Positions 17,340 through 26,047 of a stretch of 64,000 nucleotides of DNA are shown piece after piece. The stretch spans positions 2,266,241 to 2,330,240 of the forward strand of contig NZ_JAUFQF010000004.1 in assembly GCF_030409635.1 (NCBI RefSeq), in the 5' to 3' direction. The DNA is from Vibrio agarivorans (lineage in GTDB: Bacteria; Pseudomonadota; Gammaproteobacteria; Enterobacterales; Vibrionaceae). A program made the translations under genes and the position numbers. Position 1 is the first letter of the stretch, and each line of letters starts with the position of its first letter. Under the pieces are notes generated by a model. It searched no databases, was not told the DNA's origin, and saw nothing but the letters and a program-made list of their open reading frames with translations.

Positions 17340-18503
17340 ATGTTTTTACTCGCCATCTCAGTCATCTGCTTAACGACAGTACTGGTATTTTTAGTCAAGT
17401 TAGCAAGACTTGCAGGGCAGCGTTCCCATATTATTGCGCATGAAAATGAACGCACCGATTGGCCTCTGGTATCTGTGATCATTCCCGCGCGTAATGAAGC
17501 GGCCAATATTACCAAATCACTCGGTAGCATGCTGGCTCAAGATTATCCTGCTGACAAACTGGAAATCATTGTTGTTGATGATGACTCTGAAGATGAAACT
17601 CGTGCTATCGCCGAGCAACTGATTGAAGGCACAGCATTTGATGCTCGCGTTATCTCGGGTCGCCCACTGCCTAAAGGCTGGTTAGGTAAAAGCAATGCCT
17701 GTATGTGGGGTTCGATGAATGCTAAGGGTGAGTATCTATTCTTTGTTGATGCTGACACCGAATCTGAACCTGCTCTGATAAAGAGCATCATAGATTTCAG
17801 TCAGCAACGCGATATCGAATTGCTCTCATTTAACCCGCAACAAGAAATGCTATCGTTCAGTGAGAAATCGCTGCTACCGGGCGTGTTCCTTTCAACGGCT
17901 AACTCGATGGATTTCGTTGCCTCGAATACCGAAGGTAAAGATGAAGCGATCGCAAATGGTCAAGCCATGTTGTTTTTAGCTTCTGCATACCACGCTGAAA
18001 ATGGTCACGATTTAGTGAAAGCTGACATCTCGGAAGATCTCGCGTTTGCTGAAAAATTTAAGCGCCGTGGACACCGAATTTATTGGGCATTTGCCGATTC
18101 ATTAATGCGAACGCGCATGTACACCAATGCACAAGAAGTGTGGGATGGCTTTTCTAAAAACATGCATAGAATTGTCAAAGCCCCAACGTTTATTCAAGCG
18201 TCATGGTATTGGTTTAAGTGTCAGTGGATCGCATGGTTAGCGCCAGTGTTGTTGGTGGTATCGACACTTAATTATCTACAAACACCTTCAGATTTAGCGT
18301 TATGGACACTAGGTGTTAATACAGTAACTATCGTTGCGCTTATTGCGACCTTTATTGGTTTAGTTCGTGAGCTTTTTGTGCCTATCCACTACGCAATTTT
18401 TGTTCCTGTTGGTATTAGCTTAAATGGCTTCCTGACATTAAACGCACTGCGATTACACAAGCTTAATCGTGTGACTTGGAAAAATAGGAGTATCTCTCAA
18501 TGA
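17340..18503 (+). CDS. Membrane-anchored family 2 glycosyltransferase
   Basis: 387 residues from ATG 17340, with GAGG at 17329-17332. An N-terminal membrane helix (FLLAISVICLTTVLVFLVKL) is followed by a GT-A domain: WPLVSVIIPARNEAANITKS, EIIVVDDDSEDET, PKGWLGKSNACMWG, FVDADTE (the DxD metal site) and a downstream acceptor region ISEDLAFAEKFKRRGHRIYW. Three more helices close the C-terminus. The pattern is like HpnB/CrtQ-type glycosyltransferases, which act on lipid or carotenoid acceptors at the inner membrane. It overlaps the next gene by ATGA and is followed by an RND exporter, so the product is probably a glycosylated lipid that is exported. The acceptor is unknown. Confidence 0.82.
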   Translation: MFLLAISVICLTTVLVFLVKLARLAGQRSHIIAHENERTDWPLVSVIIPARNEAANITKSLGSMLAQDYPADKLEIIVVDDDSEDETRAIAEQLIEGTAFDARVISGRPLPKGWLGKSNACMWGSMNAKGEYLFFVDADTESEPALIKSIIDFSQQRDIELLSFNPQQEMLSFSEKSLLPGVFLSTANSMDFVASNTEGKDEAIANGQAMLFLASAYHAENGHDLVKADISEDLAFAEKFKRRGHRIYWAFADSLMRTRMYTNAQEVWDGFSKNMHRIVKAPTFIQASWYWFKCQWIAWLAPVLLVVSTLNYLQTPSDLALWTLGVNTVTIVALIATFIGLVRELFVPIHYAIFVPVGISLNGFLTLNALRLHKLNRVTWKNRSISQ

Positions 18504-19147
18504 GATCTAAATTAATTGTCGCCTTGTTCATGTTCTGCTCACTAGGTGCTAGTGCGATGCAGAATAACTGGCATGAGGTCAAAGATAAGAAAGGCGTTAA
18601 AGTCTATAACCAAAGCATTGAAGGCAGTAGCTTTAAAGCATTTCGTGCTGAGATGACAGTAGATGCCAACCTTACCACTCTCATTGCTGCATTTAATGAT
18701 GTAGAAGCGGGCACGAGCTGGGTAGAAAACGTTGATGAAATGCGTTTGGTTAAGACAACGACGGTTGCTGATACGGTGACTTACACGCTATCAAAAGCAC
18801 CTTGGCCTGTATCAGATCGTGACGCGGTGGTGCATAACATCACTACACAAGATCCTGAAACACTGGTTGTTACCATTGACCAAGCCGCCGTGCCTGATTT
18901 CGTTCCAAGAGTGAAGGGAAACGTGCGTATCGAGCAACTTAATAGTACTTGGACGTTTACACCTGTTAGCGAGACAGAAACCTATGTAACCTATCAAGTG
19001 TTTACTGAACCTGGTGGCAAGCTACCAGCATGGTTAGTTAACACTGTCGCGGTCTCTCAACCCTACAAAACCTTTCTAGGTTTGCGTGACATGGCTGCAA
19101 AGAGTGAGTATCAAACTCAAGCTGTGGAACATATTCAAAACTACTGA
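18500..19147 (+). CDS. Secreted START-domain (SRPBCC) lipid-binding protein
   Basis: 215 residues with a signal peptide (MRSKLIVALFMFCSLGASA). The mature part has a START-like pattern: NWHEVKDKKGVKVYNQSIEG, SSFKAFRAEMTVDANLTTL, TVTYTLSKAPWPVSDRDAVVH, VPRVKGNVRIEQLNSTWTFTP and a C-terminal helix PAWLVNTVAVSQPYKTFLGL. PWPVSDRD is a recurring START motif. START domains bind a single lipid in a deep cavity; export makes this a probable periplasmic lipid carrier. It overlaps the glycosyltransferase gene by four bases and precedes the RND exporter by 150 bp. The ligand is not predictable. Confidence 0.83.
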   Translation: MRSKLIVALFMFCSLGASAMQNNWHEVKDKKGVKVYNQSIEGSSFKAFRAEMTVDANLTTLIAAFNDVEAGTSWVENVDEMRLVKTTTVADTVTYTLSKAPWPVSDRDAVVHNITTQDPETLVVTIDQAAVPDFVPRVKGNVRIEQLNSTWTFTPVSETETYVTYQVFTEPGGKLPAWLVNTVAVSQPYKTFLGLRDMAAKSEYQTQAVEHIQNY

Positions 19148-19298
19148 TACCGCATCAACGGTTTGCGCATGGAAGCGCAAAGTTATTCTTCTAGTTTTCT
19201 TACTATTCCTGTCTACTTACTGTTCTATCAGTACTTCGTTACATAAAACCCACGCCTTTTGTTGATCAATTCTATGCAATTTGTATGAGTTAACGGCT

Positions 19299-21758
19299 AT
19301 GATAAACCACCGTTTTTCTTCATCCGCTTCTTGCATGAACAGACTATTTTCTCTTTTACAGCGCCACCCTTATGTCATTGCTATTTTCCTTGCCATTATT
19401 ACCGCTTACAGCGCTTGGTATGGTCAGCGAAATTTTGAGGTCAATGCCGACTTATCGTCGCTCGTTAAGCAAGAGGGTGAGTGGGTAGATAATCTCACAC
19501 AGATAAACGAGACGTTTCCTAATACAGGAAATGTGCTTGTACTTATCAGCAGTGAAACAAGTGACGAATCCGTTGCTGCAAGTCAATATGCGATGGAACT
19601 TGAACAGGCATTTAGACAAGAGCCGATATTTACCGATGTGTTTGCGCCAAGCAGTCTGCCTTGGTTCGATGAATATGCGCTGGGCTTTGTCTCACAGGAT
19701 GATTTTGCACGTCTGTTGAGTCAATTTGAGCATCAACTGGCCCCCGCTATTTTGGCTGCGCGGATGCAGAGCGTTGAGCAGTATTTTGCCTTGCTGGCTG
19801 ACCGAGCTGAGCACACTGAGCAGCCACTAGAGCCGATTTTGCAAGCAAGTCAACAGCAAGAGGTGGATTGGCAACAGCTGTTAAAGCAAGTGGTGTCACC
19901 GCCTCAACATTACGTTGTCACGTTAACTGCTGAGCCAGACAACTCACAGAAAAACCCAAATCAGCAAGTCATTAGTAAACTTGAGCGAATTTTATCCCGC
20001 ATAGAACGACCTGATGGTGTGACGGTAGAGTTCACAGGGCAGACACCGCTTGATTATGACGAAATTAAAGATGCCAATGACAGTATTGCACTAGCAGGTA
20101 CAGCGTCTTTGATCGGCCTTCTCCTCATCCTCACTATTGGCATACGTTCACTGCGCGTGATTGTTGCTTGTTATGTGACAGTTCTCATTGGTTTGACCTG
20201 GACATTTGCAGCAGGGCTCGCCGTTGTAGGGCATTACAGTACCATCTCGATCGTATTTATGGTGATGTTCATCGGCCTAGCGGTCGATTTCGCTATCCAC
20301 CTCTGCCTTCATATCCAAGAGTTACGCGCTGGAGGTGAGGATAATCAACAAAGCCTTAAGCATGCGTTAACGCACTCGTTTCGTCCATTAGGCTTGTGTG
20401 CATTGTCTTCGGCCATTGGATTTATGAGCTTTTATCCGACCGCTTATACAGGCCTCGGTGAGTTAGGTGTCATCTCGGCGATGGGGATGGTGCTTGGCTT
20501 AGTAGCCACCTTTACCGTCATCCCTCTGTTTTTTGAATTGTTTGGTTATCCAACGGTGCGTCATTCGGCACAACATGGCTTTGGCAAACGTTATGCCACT
20601 TTCATTTACCGTTGGCAAAAGCACATTGTTGCGACAGCTCTGGGGCTTTTTGTGGTGATGGGGATAGGCGCGAGTCAGTTCAAATTTGATTTTTCAACAC
20701 TTGTACTGAAAAATCCCCAATCGGAATCAGTGCTGTCACTCAACCGACTGCAAGAGTTAGGTCTGGGCTCAAGCTATCAGCTCTACGCTGTTGCTGATGA
20801 TGAAGAGCAGGCACAAGCATGGCAACATGAACTGCGTGAGTTGGACATGGTGAGTAGTGTGACGATAGCCAATGATTTCTTGCCGCACCAATGGGTGACT
20901 CGCCAAAATGCGGTGGTGGATACCATCTCGTCCGTTACTCCGGCAGCACCAATGGCTTATCAGCAGTTTAAGGCACTGGCACAAGAACAAAACTGGCCAC
21001 AAGCAGAGCAACTTCCTGAGACATTTGAGCCCCAAAATAGCGCTTATCTATTCTCTGGTACACAGATGTTTGCTGAGTCTTTAAGCCCACAGCCCGCACC
21101 AGAGATCAGCGACATACCAAGTGAGTTATTGAATCGATATGTCAGTGACGATAAGCGTTATCTTGTTACGATTGTACCGCAAGGTGATATGACCAACGTT
21201 GATAGTGTTCAACGTTTTATTCGCGAGGTTCAGGCGATTACGCCTAATGCTACTGGCCGTGCGGTTGCCGAGCAACAAGTCGGTAAAATCATCGTGAATG
21301 CTTTCCAGACGGCGATCATTATTGCAGTAGTGGCGATTACGCTTCTACTCACAACGACAATTCGTAGTGCCAAAGACATTGCACTGATCTTTGTGCCATT
21401 AACGCTCGCTTCATTGACCACTCTTGGCATGATGCATTGGTTCAATCTATCCATGAATATGGCGAATATTATCGTGATTCCGCTTATCTTTGGTCTTGGC
21501 GTAGACAATGGTATCCATATCGTGAACCGATTTAGAGCCGTTGGGGATATCCACTCATTCTTCGCGACATCCACCCCGAAAGCGACAGTCGTGAGCTGTC
21601 TATCAACCCTAATGACATTCGGCGCACTGATTTTAGCGCAGCACCAAGGCATGCATTCAATTGGTTTGGTGCTGACCATCGCGTTGAGCAGCATTTTGGT
21701 TTATAGCTTGGTGTTATTGCCGGTTAGCCTTCAGTTGACTATTAGTAAGAAGTCTTAG
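19299..21758 (+). CDS. RND/MMPL-family exporter, probably for a lipid
   Basis: 819 residues from ATG 19299; ATG 19335 (MNRLFSLLQRHP) is a credible alternative because the first membrane helix follows it, and neither has a strong ribosome binding site. Two RND halves, each one membrane helix, a large periplasmic domain and five helices. The first half has VEFTGQTPLDYDEIKDAN before its helix bundle and VFMVMFIGLAVDFAIHL in helix 4 with the conserved Asp; the second has IIVIPLIFGLGVDNGIHI. The domain order is that of HpnN/MMPL lipid exporters and not of drug-type RND pumps, and no adaptor or TolC gene is present. Together with the two preceding genes it suggests lipid glycosylation, carriage and export. 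A terminator lies 52 bp downstream. Confidence 0.85.
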   Translation: MINHRFSSSASCMNRLFSLLQRHPYVIAIFLAIITAYSAWYGQRNFEVNADLSSLVKQEGEWVDNLTQINETFPNTGNVLVLISSETSDESVAASQYAMELEQAFRQEPIFTDVFAPSSLPWFDEYALGFVSQDDFARLLSQFEHQLAPAILAARMQSVEQYFALLADRAEHTEQPLEPILQASQQQEVDWQQLLKQVVSPPQHYVVTLTAEPDNSQKNPNQQVISKLERILSRIERPDGVTVEFTGQTPLDYDEIKDANDSIALAGTASLIGLLLILTIGIRSLRVIVACYVTVLIGLTWTFAAGLAVVGHYSTISIVFMVMFIGLAVDFAIHLCLHIQELRAGGEDNQQSLKHALTHSFRPLGLCALSSAIGFMSFYPTAYTGLGELGVISAMGMVLGLVATFTVIPLFFELFGYPTVRHSAQHGFGKRYATFIYRWQKHIVATALGLFVVMGIGASQFKFDFSTLVLKNPQSESVLSLNRLQELGLGSSYQLYAVADDEEQAQAWQHELRELDMVSSVTIANDFLPHQWVTRQNAVVDTISSVTPAAPMAYQQFKALAQEQNWPQAEQLPETFEPQNSAYLFSGTQMFAESLSPQPAPEISDIPSELLNRYVSDDKRYLVTIVPQGDMTNVDSVQRFIREVQAITPNATGRAVAEQQVGKIIVNAFQTAIIIAVVAITLLLTTTIRSAKDIALIFVPLTLASLTTLGMMHWFNLSMNMANIIVIPLIFGLGVDNGIHIVNRFRAVGDIHSFFATSTPKATVVSCLSTLMTFGALILAQHQGMHSIGLVLTIALSSILVYSLVLLPVSLQLTISKKS

Positions 21759-21809
21759 GGCGATTAGCCTTAGGTAAGGCATAGGAAAGCGGTTGCAAAT
21801 TCAATAATG

Positions 21810-21856
21810 AGCCGCGTTTGATTGACGTAATATAACGTTGGTCTAACGCGGCTTTT
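21810..21856 (+). terminator. Terminator of the GT2-START-RND cluster
   Basis: AGCCGCGTT (21810-21818) pairs with AACGCGGCT (21845-21853) followed by TTT. The loop contains a smaller ACGT hairpin. Confidence 0.7.
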
Positions 21857-22116
21857 GTCGTTTGCTCACTCTGTAAAGTACGTTCATTTTTAGCAAAAAT
21901 TGATAACTTGATCACAACCTATAGCTGGTGGTAGGATGCGCTCCCTAAATTAGTACAACTATATAACTAACCGAACATTAATGATTAACTAGACTCTTCA
22001 TTTAGGGTCATTAAGCATTATGAAAACAAGACAATTTTGGTGTTACAGCATTTAGTAGCACTACTGGACATATAACTATCGCTTTGTCGTTGTTTTCCAA
22101 TCTCTGGAAAAATGAA
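21857..22116. other. Intergenic region before the outer-membrane protein gene
   Basis: 260 AT-rich bases with no convincing gene or repeat. It should contain the promoter of the downstream gene. Confidence 0.4.
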
Positions 22117-22965
22117 ATGAAACAACTTTTTTGGCTTACCCTAGTGGCGGTAAGCGCACCTTTTGCGAATGCACAAGATTCAATGTTCCCCATATGGGGA
22201 GAAGAAGCAGAGGCTCGTGGTTATACATTGCCAAAACCTTGGGGCCTTTCTTTATCCTACATGGATATGAATAATCCAATTACCGTAAATAATATTGGTC
22301 TGAGTGGAACACCTCTTTTGGAGTCTGTCGATATTGATGCGACTAAAGCACAGTTCAAAGGGTCCAACATAACACTTCGTGGAGATTTATGGCTATTTCC
22401 ATTCTTGAATGTTTATGGAATTTTAGGACAAACTAGAGGTGAAAGTACCGCACTAATTGAGTCGGTTACATACAATGGTGGATGGCCATGTCACAATGGG
22501 TGCACGATAGATGACCTAAATATACCATTCACTTTAGATATGGATGGAACGACCTATGGTGCCGGTACAACAATCGCAGGCGGTGTGGGCAATTGGTTTG
22601 CACTTGTTGACATGAACTATACCCTAACAAATATTGATGCTATTGATGGTGAGATTAAGACATTTGTTGCTGCACCTAGAGTCGGTCATCGTTGGCAATA
22701 TGATGGTGGCAAAGAGCTTAGAGTTTGGGTGGGAGCTATGTACCAAGATGTTCAACAATATTTGTCTGGAAACATAGGAGATATCATTCCACAGTTGGCT
22801 GATATACTTGAAGATGGGCGCTTCGAAGTCCAACAAAGCGCAGACGACAAATGGAACGGCACCGCAGGCTTCCAATACGCCTTCAATCGCGATTGGGATA
22901 TCTTGTTTGAAGCAGGCTTCGGCTCACGTGAAACCCTGTTCGTTGCTCTAGGCAGACGCTTCTAA
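22117..22965 (+). CDS. Putative outer-membrane beta-barrel protein, family not recognised
   Basis: 282 residues from ATG 22117 (GGAAAAATGAA upstream); the longer frame from 22084 puts a charged extension before the signal peptide and is unlikely. The signal peptide is MKQLFWLTLVAVSAPFANA. The mature protein alternates hydrophobic and polar residues, with strands such as WGLSLSYMDM, ITLRGDLWLFPFLNVYGILG, VGNWFALVDMNYTLTN, VAAPRVGHRWQY, ELRVWVGAMYQDV, WNGTAGFQYAF and LFEAGFGSRETLFVALGRRF, and it ends in Phe as outer-membrane barrels do. CHNGC in the middle could form a disulfide. The final 55 residues use a more typical codon mix than the AT-rich body. The function is unknown; it resembles small lipid- or solute-binding barrel proteins only in general shape. 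Confidence 0.65.
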   Translation: MKQLFWLTLVAVSAPFANAQDSMFPIWGEEAEARGYTLPKPWGLSLSYMDMNNPITVNNIGLSGTPLLESVDIDATKAQFKGSNITLRGDLWLFPFLNVYGILGQTRGESTALIESVTYNGGWPCHNGCTIDDLNIPFTLDMDGTTYGAGTTIAGGVGNWFALVDMNYTLTNIDAIDGEIKTFVAAPRVGHRWQYDGGKELRVWVGAMYQDVQQYLSGNIGDIIPQLADILEDGRFEVQQSADDKWNGTAGFQYAFNRDWDILFEAGFGSRETLFVALGRRF

Positions 22966-22988
22966 GTGTAATAAGAGTTTCAATTAAT

Positions 22989-23016
22989 ACGGGCTGGCAA
23001 AGTGCTAGCCCGTTTT
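22989..23016. terminator. Bidirectional terminator between two convergent genes
   Basis: ACGGGCTGGCA and TGCTAGCCCGT pair over 11 bp (one G-T) around AAG, with T residues to the right and A residues on the left serving the opposite strand. Confidence 0.8.
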
Positions 23017-23037
23017 CATTTCTATCGAATGAAATGA

Positions 23038-24519
23038 TTAAAGGTAACGACTTCTCAAGTGCGCTTTAAAGAATTCAGCATTCAATGTCTCACCCGTAGC
23101 AGATTTAACCAACTCATCCGTCGTCAATAAGCTACCCTTACTCCAGATATTTTCAGATAGCCAAGCAAAGATAGGCGATAGATCACCGCTTATAATCGCA
23201 GCATCTACATCAACCGTTTTCTTCATCGCTGCCATAAATTGAGCCGCATACATAGCTCCGAGCGTGTAGCTAGGGAAGTAACCAAATGCACCATCTGTCC
23301 AGTGAATATCCTGCATACACCCATTAGTGAAGTTACCTTGCGTAGATAAGCCAAGATACTCCTGCATCTTGCTATCCCAGAGCTCAGGTACATCAGTGTG
23401 TTTAATGTCACCGTTGATTAAGTCACGCTCAATCTCGTAGCGCAAAATGACGTGCGCAGGGTAGGTCAATTCATCGGCATCGACACGAATGAAGTCTTTC
23501 TTCACACGAGTGTAGAGTTTTTGGAAGTTATCAAATGCGAACAACTCTGGGTTATGCCCCTTGAAGGTGCTGCCGGCCATAGCGGATAGGTGTTTGATGA
23601 AGGCATCACTTCGGCCTACCTGCATTTCAAAAAATAGAGACTGTGATTCATGGATACCCATTGAGCGCGCTTCACCTGCAGGAAGTCCGGCTAAGGTTTT
23701 TGGCAGGCCTTGTTCATAGCGTGCGTGACCCGTTTCATGAACAATGCCCATAAGCGACTGAACGAATTCATTTTCATCATAGCGCGTGGTAATCCTGACA
23801 TCACTTGGCACGCCGCCGCAGAATGGGTGAACACTTTCATCGAGTCGGCCGTGGTTGAAATCAAACTTGAGTAGCTTCATCACCTCAAGGCCTAGTGCCT
23901 TTTGATGAGCCGTATCAAACTGACCACTTGGCTCGATAAAGGATTCACTGCTTTGCTTATCGATAACTTGATCAATCAATTCAGGTAACCAAGTTTTTAC
24001 GTTATCAAACAGTTGATTGAGGGATTCGGTTTTTGTGCCGGGCTCATAGATGTCTAACATGGCATCGTAGGGGGATAAGCCTGTGGCATCTGCGCGGATT
24101 TGCGCTTCTTCTTGAGAAAGTTTGACCACTTCTGCCCAGTTCTTTTCAAAACCTTGCCAATCGTTCTCTTTACGTTGAGTGCGCCATGCGTGCTCACACT
24201 TCGAGCCGGCTAATGATTTCGCTTGGACAAGTTTTTCAGGTAATAGGTTGCTTTGCTGCCACTGACGTTTTAGCTCTCGAAGTACGGCAGGGTTGTCACC
24301 TTGCAATGACTCTTGATCTGCTTGGGCGAACCAATCACTTAATTGTGGCTGCGTCATCAATTTGTGAATATGTACGGAAAGCTCCGCCATGGCGTTTGAG
24401 CGGGCTTCATTGCCGCCTGCAGGCATCATAGAGGCTGCATCCCAGCCACAGATCGCGGAAAGGTGATTGAAATTAGAAATGGTTTGAAAATGTGCTTTGA
24501 GGTTTTCGAATGCACTCAC
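23038..24519 (-). CDS. M32-family metallocarboxypeptidase (carboxypeptidase Taq type)
   Basis: 493 residues, close to the 500 of Taq and Pfu carboxypeptidases. The zinc site HETGH is in GIVHETGHARYEQGLP, followed about 30 residues later by GIHESQSLFFEMQVGRS, which supplies the third ligand. Other M32 landmarks are HFNHLSAICGWDAASMMPAGG (as SNFNHLSAI), DVRITTRYDENEF, RVDADELTYPAHVILRYEIE and FGYFPSYTLGAMYAAQ. The enzyme removes C-terminal residues from peptides in the cytoplasm; no signal peptide is seen. The start is GTG with GGAGG six bases upstream on the minus strand. Monocistronic. Confidence 0.92.
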   Translation of the reverse strand: MSAFENLKAHFQTISNFNHLSAICGWDAASMMPAGGNEARSNAMAELSVHIHKLMTQPQLSDWFAQADQESLQGDNPAVLRELKRQWQQSNLLPEKLVQAKSLAGSKCEHAWRTQRKENDWQGFEKNWAEVVKLSQEEAQIRADATGLSPYDAMLDIYEPGTKTESLNQLFDNVKTWLPELIDQVIDKQSSESFIEPSGQFDTAHQKALGLEVMKLLKFDFNHGRLDESVHPFCGGVPSDVRITTRYDENEFVQSLMGIVHETGHARYEQGLPKTLAGLPAGEARSMGIHESQSLFFEMQVGRSDAFIKHLSAMAGSTFKGHNPELFAFDNFQKLYTRVKKDFIRVDADELTYPAHVILRYEIERDLINGDIKHTDVPELWDSKMQEYLGLSTQGNFTNGCMQDIHWTDGAFGYFPSYTLGAMYAAQFMAAMKKTVDVDAAIISGDLSPIFAWLSENIWSKGSLLTTDELVKSATGETLNAEFFKAHLRSRYL

Positions 24520-24667
24520 TGTGGATCCTCCATGACCGATGTCGTTCTAGAGAGTTGTAATAAGTTTGTCATTCTAACAGGGTCTTTTTTACTACCCAAG
24601 TCAGTGACATCTGATATATTCCATTGATTAACAAGCATTGATTATAAAGCATAGACGGACATTGATT

Positions 24668-25300
24668 GTGATTGAGAACTTTAGTGCCTTTTTAGTAGCG
24701 ATAACGATTTTAACCCTGACACCGGGATTAGATACCGCTTTGGTGATCCGTAATACTTCTCGCGGCGGCTTTCACGATGGAGCATTAACCAGTTTAGGGA
24801 TCTGTCTGGGTTTGTTTGTCCACGCCTCGTTTTCAGCGTTAGGTATTTCGGTAATTTTGACTCAATCAGCAGAGCTGTTTTATGCAGTAAAAACGGTGGG
24901 TGCAGCGTACTTAATTTGGTTAGGCATCTCGAGTTTAAGGTCGATTAAACACAGTGGTGGCGTTACGGTTGGCTCTGTGGGAAGTCAAGATGTGAATGTG
25001 CGTCGGTCGCTGCGCGAAGGCTTTTTTTCAAACGTATTGAACCCTAAAACTGCTGTCTTCTATTTGGCGTTCTTACCGCAATTTATCAATCCAGAATACT
25101 CTCCATTTTTGCAGTCGTTGCTGATGGCAGCGATTCACTTTGTCATTGCGATGCTCTGGCAGTGTGGTTTGTCGGGCATGCTTAATTCTGCGAAGTCACT
25201 GCTCAATAACGCCACTTTTGTGCGTTGGATGGAAGGCACAACGGGCGCTGTTCTGATTGTATTAGGTGTGAAACTGCTAATTGAAAAGCCGCAAATTTAG
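24668..25300 (+). CDS. LysE/RhtB-family amino-acid exporter
   Basis: About 210 residues from GTG 24668; a TTG at 24662 or 24638 is possible, but ENFSAFLVAITILTLTPGLDTALVI is the family N-terminus. Six hydrophobic segments and the conserved TPGLDTALVIRNTSRGG, GAAYLIWLGISSLRS and GFFSNVLNPKTAVFYLAFLPQF are present. Such proteins export amino acids or derivatives such as homoserine lactone by proton antiport. It is convergent with the alpha/beta hydrolase gene, three bases apart, so they share no operon. The substrate is unknown. Confidence 0.85.
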   Translation: MIENFSAFLVAITILTLTPGLDTALVIRNTSRGGFHDGALTSLGICLGLFVHASFSALGISVILTQSAELFYAVKTVGAAYLIWLGISSLRSIKHSGGVTVGSVGSQDVNVRRSLREGFFSNVLNPKTAVFYLAFLPQFINPEYSPFLQSLLMAAIHFVIAMLWQCGLSGMLNSAKSLLNNATFVRWMEGTTGAVLIVLGVKLLIEKPQI

Positions 25301-25303
25301 AGC

Positions 25304-26047
25304 TTAATGCTTATCTAAGCACCACGTGTAAAGGTGTTTGGCTAGTGCCTCAGATTCAGCCAAAGGTAGATCATGGGCATCGCTATCAAATAGGTTGAGT
25401 TCTACTCCCCAGTGATCAGCAATCGCTTCACCACATTGAGGACTGACTAACTGATCTTTATCACTGACAATAACTTGAGTGATGCATTTTGGAGACGTTT
25501 CAAAACCGCGAAACCGTGCAGCAGCGACAAGTTGTCTAAGCGCATTATTAACAGATACAGGGTGTTTGGATGCAAGCTCAACGTGGTAAGACAGAATCTC
25601 CCCATCTTGTTGATAATTTGGGTAAGTGATACTTAGAATACGATCTTGAAAGGCGTTTTCGCCTTTTGCTCGCTCGGCCAGTATCGACCCTAATGCCCGC
25701 AAATTGATACGTTGCCAGAAAGGGCTGAATCGCGCAAAGCTGGGGTTAATTAGGGTTAATGAAGCAATTTGCTCGGGGTACGCCTTGGCCCATTGGCTTG
25801 CTAGCATTGATCCCATCGAAATCGCCACTAAATGGTAACGGGTGCAGCCATCAGGCAACTGTGACATAACTTGCGGTAACATCGAATCAATGGATAGCGG
25901 ACTTGTTTGTTCGTAAAGCTCGCCATTTCCTGCCACATTTGGAGTTATGATCGTTAGGCTTGGTTCGATGGTTTTGAGCTCGCAAAGTAACCTTTGCCAG
26001 TGACCACTTTCACGGAGTAAACCTCTCAACAATACTATGGGTACCAT
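25304..26047 (-). CDS. Alpha/beta-hydrolase fold protein
   Basis: 247 residues. Catalytic triad candidates are Ser77 in AISMGS (nucleophile elbow), Asp in VSDKDQLVSPQ and His in DSDAHDLPLAESE, in the expected order and spacing. The N-terminus IVLLRGLLRESGHWQRLL is the oxyanion strand region. It resembles BioH/esterase-type hydrolases without a distinguishing signature. The start overlaps the last 13 bases of the M14 peptidase gene on the same strand, so the two are translationally coupled. Cytoplasmic; substrate unknown. Confidence 0.82.
   Translation of the reverse strand: MVPIVLLRGLLRESGHWQRLLCELKTIEPSLTIITPNVAGNGELYEQTSPLSIDSMLPQVMSQLPDGCTRYHLVAISMGSMLASQWAKAYPEQIASLTLINPSFARFSPFWQRINLRALGSILAERAKGENAFQDRILSITYPNYQQDGEILSYHVELASKHPVSVNNALRQLVAAARFRGFETSPKCITQVIVSDKDQLVSPQCGEAIADHWGVELNLFDSDAHDLPLAESEALAKHLYTWCLDKH

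Noticed and set aside
17240..17443. 67-codon frame before the glycosyltransferase
   Set aside because: It overlaps the GT2 gene in another frame and has no family resemblance.
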